Positions 63,601 to 64,000 of a DNA stretch of 64,000 nt are shown here, one piece after another. How positions within the stretch are numbered: position 1 is the stretch's first letter; every line of letters begins with the position of its first letter. The stretch covers positions 1,037,782 through 1,101,781 of the forward strand of contig VWZP01002396.1 in the NCBI GenBank assembly GCA_013396995.1. Reading direction: 5' to 3'. The translations under genes and the position numbers were made by a program. The notes under the pieces were generated by a model. That model saw only the letters and a list, made by a program, of their open reading frames with translations, did not search any database and was not told the DNA's origin. The DNA is from Dicaeum eximium (taxonomy: Eukaryota > Chordata > Aves > Passeriformes > Dicaeidae).

Positions 63601-63944
63601 GCCGCCAGGGGCCGCCCTACGGCACTACAGAGGCGCAGCTCATCCTCCCCACGGCGCAAAGCCGAAGCCCCGCCTCCCGCGCAGTGCCTGCCGGGAGCTG
63701 TAGTTCTGCCATAGCACCCACCGGGACCCGCGCCGCTCCCGCGCAGTTCCTGCCGGGAGCTGTAGTCCACCCTCCGGTGTCCCGACCGCACCGAGCACCG
63801 GCCGCCCCCCTTGTCCCCGGGCGCCCCGCGCCACCTCACCTTGATGGTGTCCAGCGGGTGCCCCACGAACACCAGGCAGACGCCGCCGAAACCGCCAGCG
63901 AAGAAGTTCTTCAAGGGGCTGATGGGCTGCGGCTGCTTCGCCAT
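54593..63944 (-). CDS. SLC25A20: Mitochondrial carnitine/acylcarnitine carrier (complete, nine exons)
   Basis: This inner-membrane antiporter brings acylcarnitines into the mitochondrial matrix in exchange for carnitine, feeding fatty-acid beta-oxidation. Nine exons with GT-AG introns join to 906 nt: 301 residues plus stop, the same length as human. The three carrier repeats each show the P-x-D/E-x-x-K signature: P30-L-D32-T-I-K35, P130-G-E132-R-I-K135 and P229-P-D231-V-L-K234. Residues tied to substrate binding or reactivity in the human protein are kept: H29, R178, D179, C136 and C155. The start ATG sits in a strong Kozak context (GCCGCCATGG). The start MAKQPQPISPLKN closely matches human. 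No frameshift or missing exon was seen. The gene spans about 10.5 kb and lies upstream of PRKAR2A on the same strand, as in human. Confidence 0.97.
55161..55285 (-). CDS. SLC25A20: SLC25A20 exon 8
   Basis: Completes A240 and encodes residues 241-281: PAGKYPNGFRDVLRELI, then GVASLYKGF and MIRAFPANA, the third matrix loop. Acceptor TTTCAG, donor GTGAGT. Confidence 0.96.
56022..56131 (-). CDS. SLC25A20: SLC25A20 exon 7
   Basis: Completes S203 and encodes residues 204-239 plus one base of codon 240: VSDLSVPRIL, FAGGLAGIFNWAVAIP and the third signature PPDVLK. Acceptor GCCACAG, donor GTGAGT. Confidence 0.96.
56376..56450 (+). repeat. A/C-rich low-complexity tract in SLC25A20 intron 6-7 neighbourhood
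   Basis: AAACCCC-, AAACC- and AACCAACC-like runs lie in the intron between exons 6 and 7 (56132-56732). The composition resembles the tracts at 478 and 2133. Confidence 0.7.
56733..56805 (-). CDS. SLC25A20: SLC25A20 exon 6
   Basis: Completes D179 and encodes VPASGMYFMTYEWLKN and LTPEGK (to residue 202) plus two bases of codon 203. Acceptor CACCAG, donor GTCAGT. The split codon 203 reads serine, where human has arginine. Confidence 0.95.
57834..57876 (+). repeat. A-rich tract in SLC25A20 intron 5
   Basis: Poly(A) with scattered G and C lies about 110 nt past the exon 5 donor. On the transcribed strand it is a poly(T) run. Nothing else was recognised in this intron (56806-57982). Confidence 0.75.
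57983..58100 (-). CDS. SLC25A20: SLC25A20 exon 5
   Basis: Residues 140-178 and one base of codon 179: second matrix loop with C155, then GIRGVYKGTVLTLMR ending at R178. Acceptor CCTGCAG, donor GTGAGG. Confidence 0.96.
59051..59141 (-). CDS. SLC25A20: SLC25A20 exon 4
   Basis: Completes T109 and encodes residues 110-139: YPQLFAAGMLSGVFTT and the second signature PGERIK with C136. Acceptor GGCACAG, donor GTAAGG. Confidence 0.96.
61057..61184 (-). CDS. SLC25A20: SLC25A20 exon 3
   Basis: Residues 67-108 and two bases of codon 109: GLYRGMAAPIIGVTPMF followed by VCFFGFGLGK, the second transmembrane helix. Donor GTGAGT, acceptor CTTGCAG. Confidence 0.96.
63100..63192 (-). CDS. SLC25A20: SLC25A20 exon 2
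   Basis: Residues 36-66: VRLQTQPKPQPGQ, then YSGTFDCFRKTL and VKE, the first matrix loop of the carrier. Acceptor TTAATAG, donor GTACTG, phase 0 at both ends. Confidence 0.96.
63679..63705 (-). promoter_or_regulatory. ZNF143-like site 1
   Basis: Read on the minus strand: ACTACAGCTCCCGGCAGGCA followed by CTGCGC. This fits the long ZNF143/Staf motif ACTACAnnTCCCAGnATGC with its trailing CTGCGC. It lies in SLC25A20 intron 1, about 240 nt from the ATG. Confidence 0.65.
63741..63766 (-). promoter_or_regulatory. ZNF143-like site 2
   Basis: A second copy of the same motif on the minus strand (ACTACAGCTCCCGGCAGGAA followed by CTGCGC), in the same orientation and about 62 nt from the first. Confidence 0.65.
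63840..63944 (-). CDS. SLC25A20: SLC25A20 exon 1 (coding part)
   Basis: Residues 1-35: the first transmembrane helix and the first carrier signature, ending at K35 (phase 0) with donor GTGAGG. The ORF runs on into the CpG-rich intron, but that tail does not match the family. Confidence 0.96.
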
Positions 63945-64000
63945 GGCGGCGGCGGCGGCGGCGGGTGAGAACCGGGACCGGCACCGGGGTCAGGGTCGGG

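Larger units (their letters stand above)
63400..64000 (-). promoter_or_regulatory. SLC25A20: CpG island and promoter region of SLC25A20
   Basis: CpG-dense sequence covers exon 1, the proximal half of intron 1 and the leader up to the window edge. The leader ends in six GCC units directly abutting the ATG (63945-63962). No TATA box is visible. The true transcription start may lie beyond the window. Confidence 0.75.

Noticed and set aside
63384..63839. Extension of the SLC25A20 first-exon ORF to 186 codons
   Set aside because: It is read-through past a consensus donor. The true protein continues in exon 2 with VRLQTQ, matching the family.

Overview
The window is vertebrate nuclear DNA, almost certainly from a bird. 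It contains several CR1-type LINE fragments of the avian kind, AT-rich introns with short GC-rich promoter islands, and compact genes with GT-AG introns. Two protein-coding genes are supported, both on the minus strand and in the order and orientation they have on human 3p21.31: PRKAR2A (regulatory subunit RII-alpha of cAMP-dependent protein kinase) and SLC25A20 (mitochondrial carnitine/acylcarnitine carrier). The species cannot be named from the sequence alone.

Layout. 1-6664 is part of PRKAR2A intron 2. 6665-6700 is the 36-nt exon 2, which carries the RRVS inhibitor site. 6701-29546 is intron 1 (22.8 kb), with two CR1 fragments and no recognised gene. 29547-29796 is coding exon 1 (docking and AKAP-binding domain). 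29808-30041 is an assembly gap. 30042-31937 and 32257-34152 are two almost identical 1896-nt direct copies; a single N and a GC-rich block (31939-32256) lie between them. That block looks like the PRKAR2A promoter. The first copy is bounded by N on both sides and is most simply an assembly false duplication. 34153 to about 53480 is intergenic, with one CR1 (49860-50458), a GC-rich patch carrying a pair of RFX-like X-boxes (40411-40462), and a second GC-rich patch (about 47950-48360). 53480-64000 is SLC25A20, complete from start to stop in nine exons that join into a 301-residue protein with all three mitochondrial-carrier signatures. Its CpG-rich 5' end holds two ZNF143-like sites in intron 1.

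The two genes are neighbours by conserved synteny and are not an operon. One encodes a cAMP-responsive brake on PKA. The other imports acylcarnitines for fatty-acid oxidation. Nothing here shows direct co-regulation.

I found no new system of genes. The points most worth a second look are the false duplication at the PRKAR2A promoter, a coding-like 61-codon minus-strand ORF with terminal-exon features inside PRKAR2A intron 2 (4370-4555), the intergenic RFX pair, and the ZNF143-like pair.
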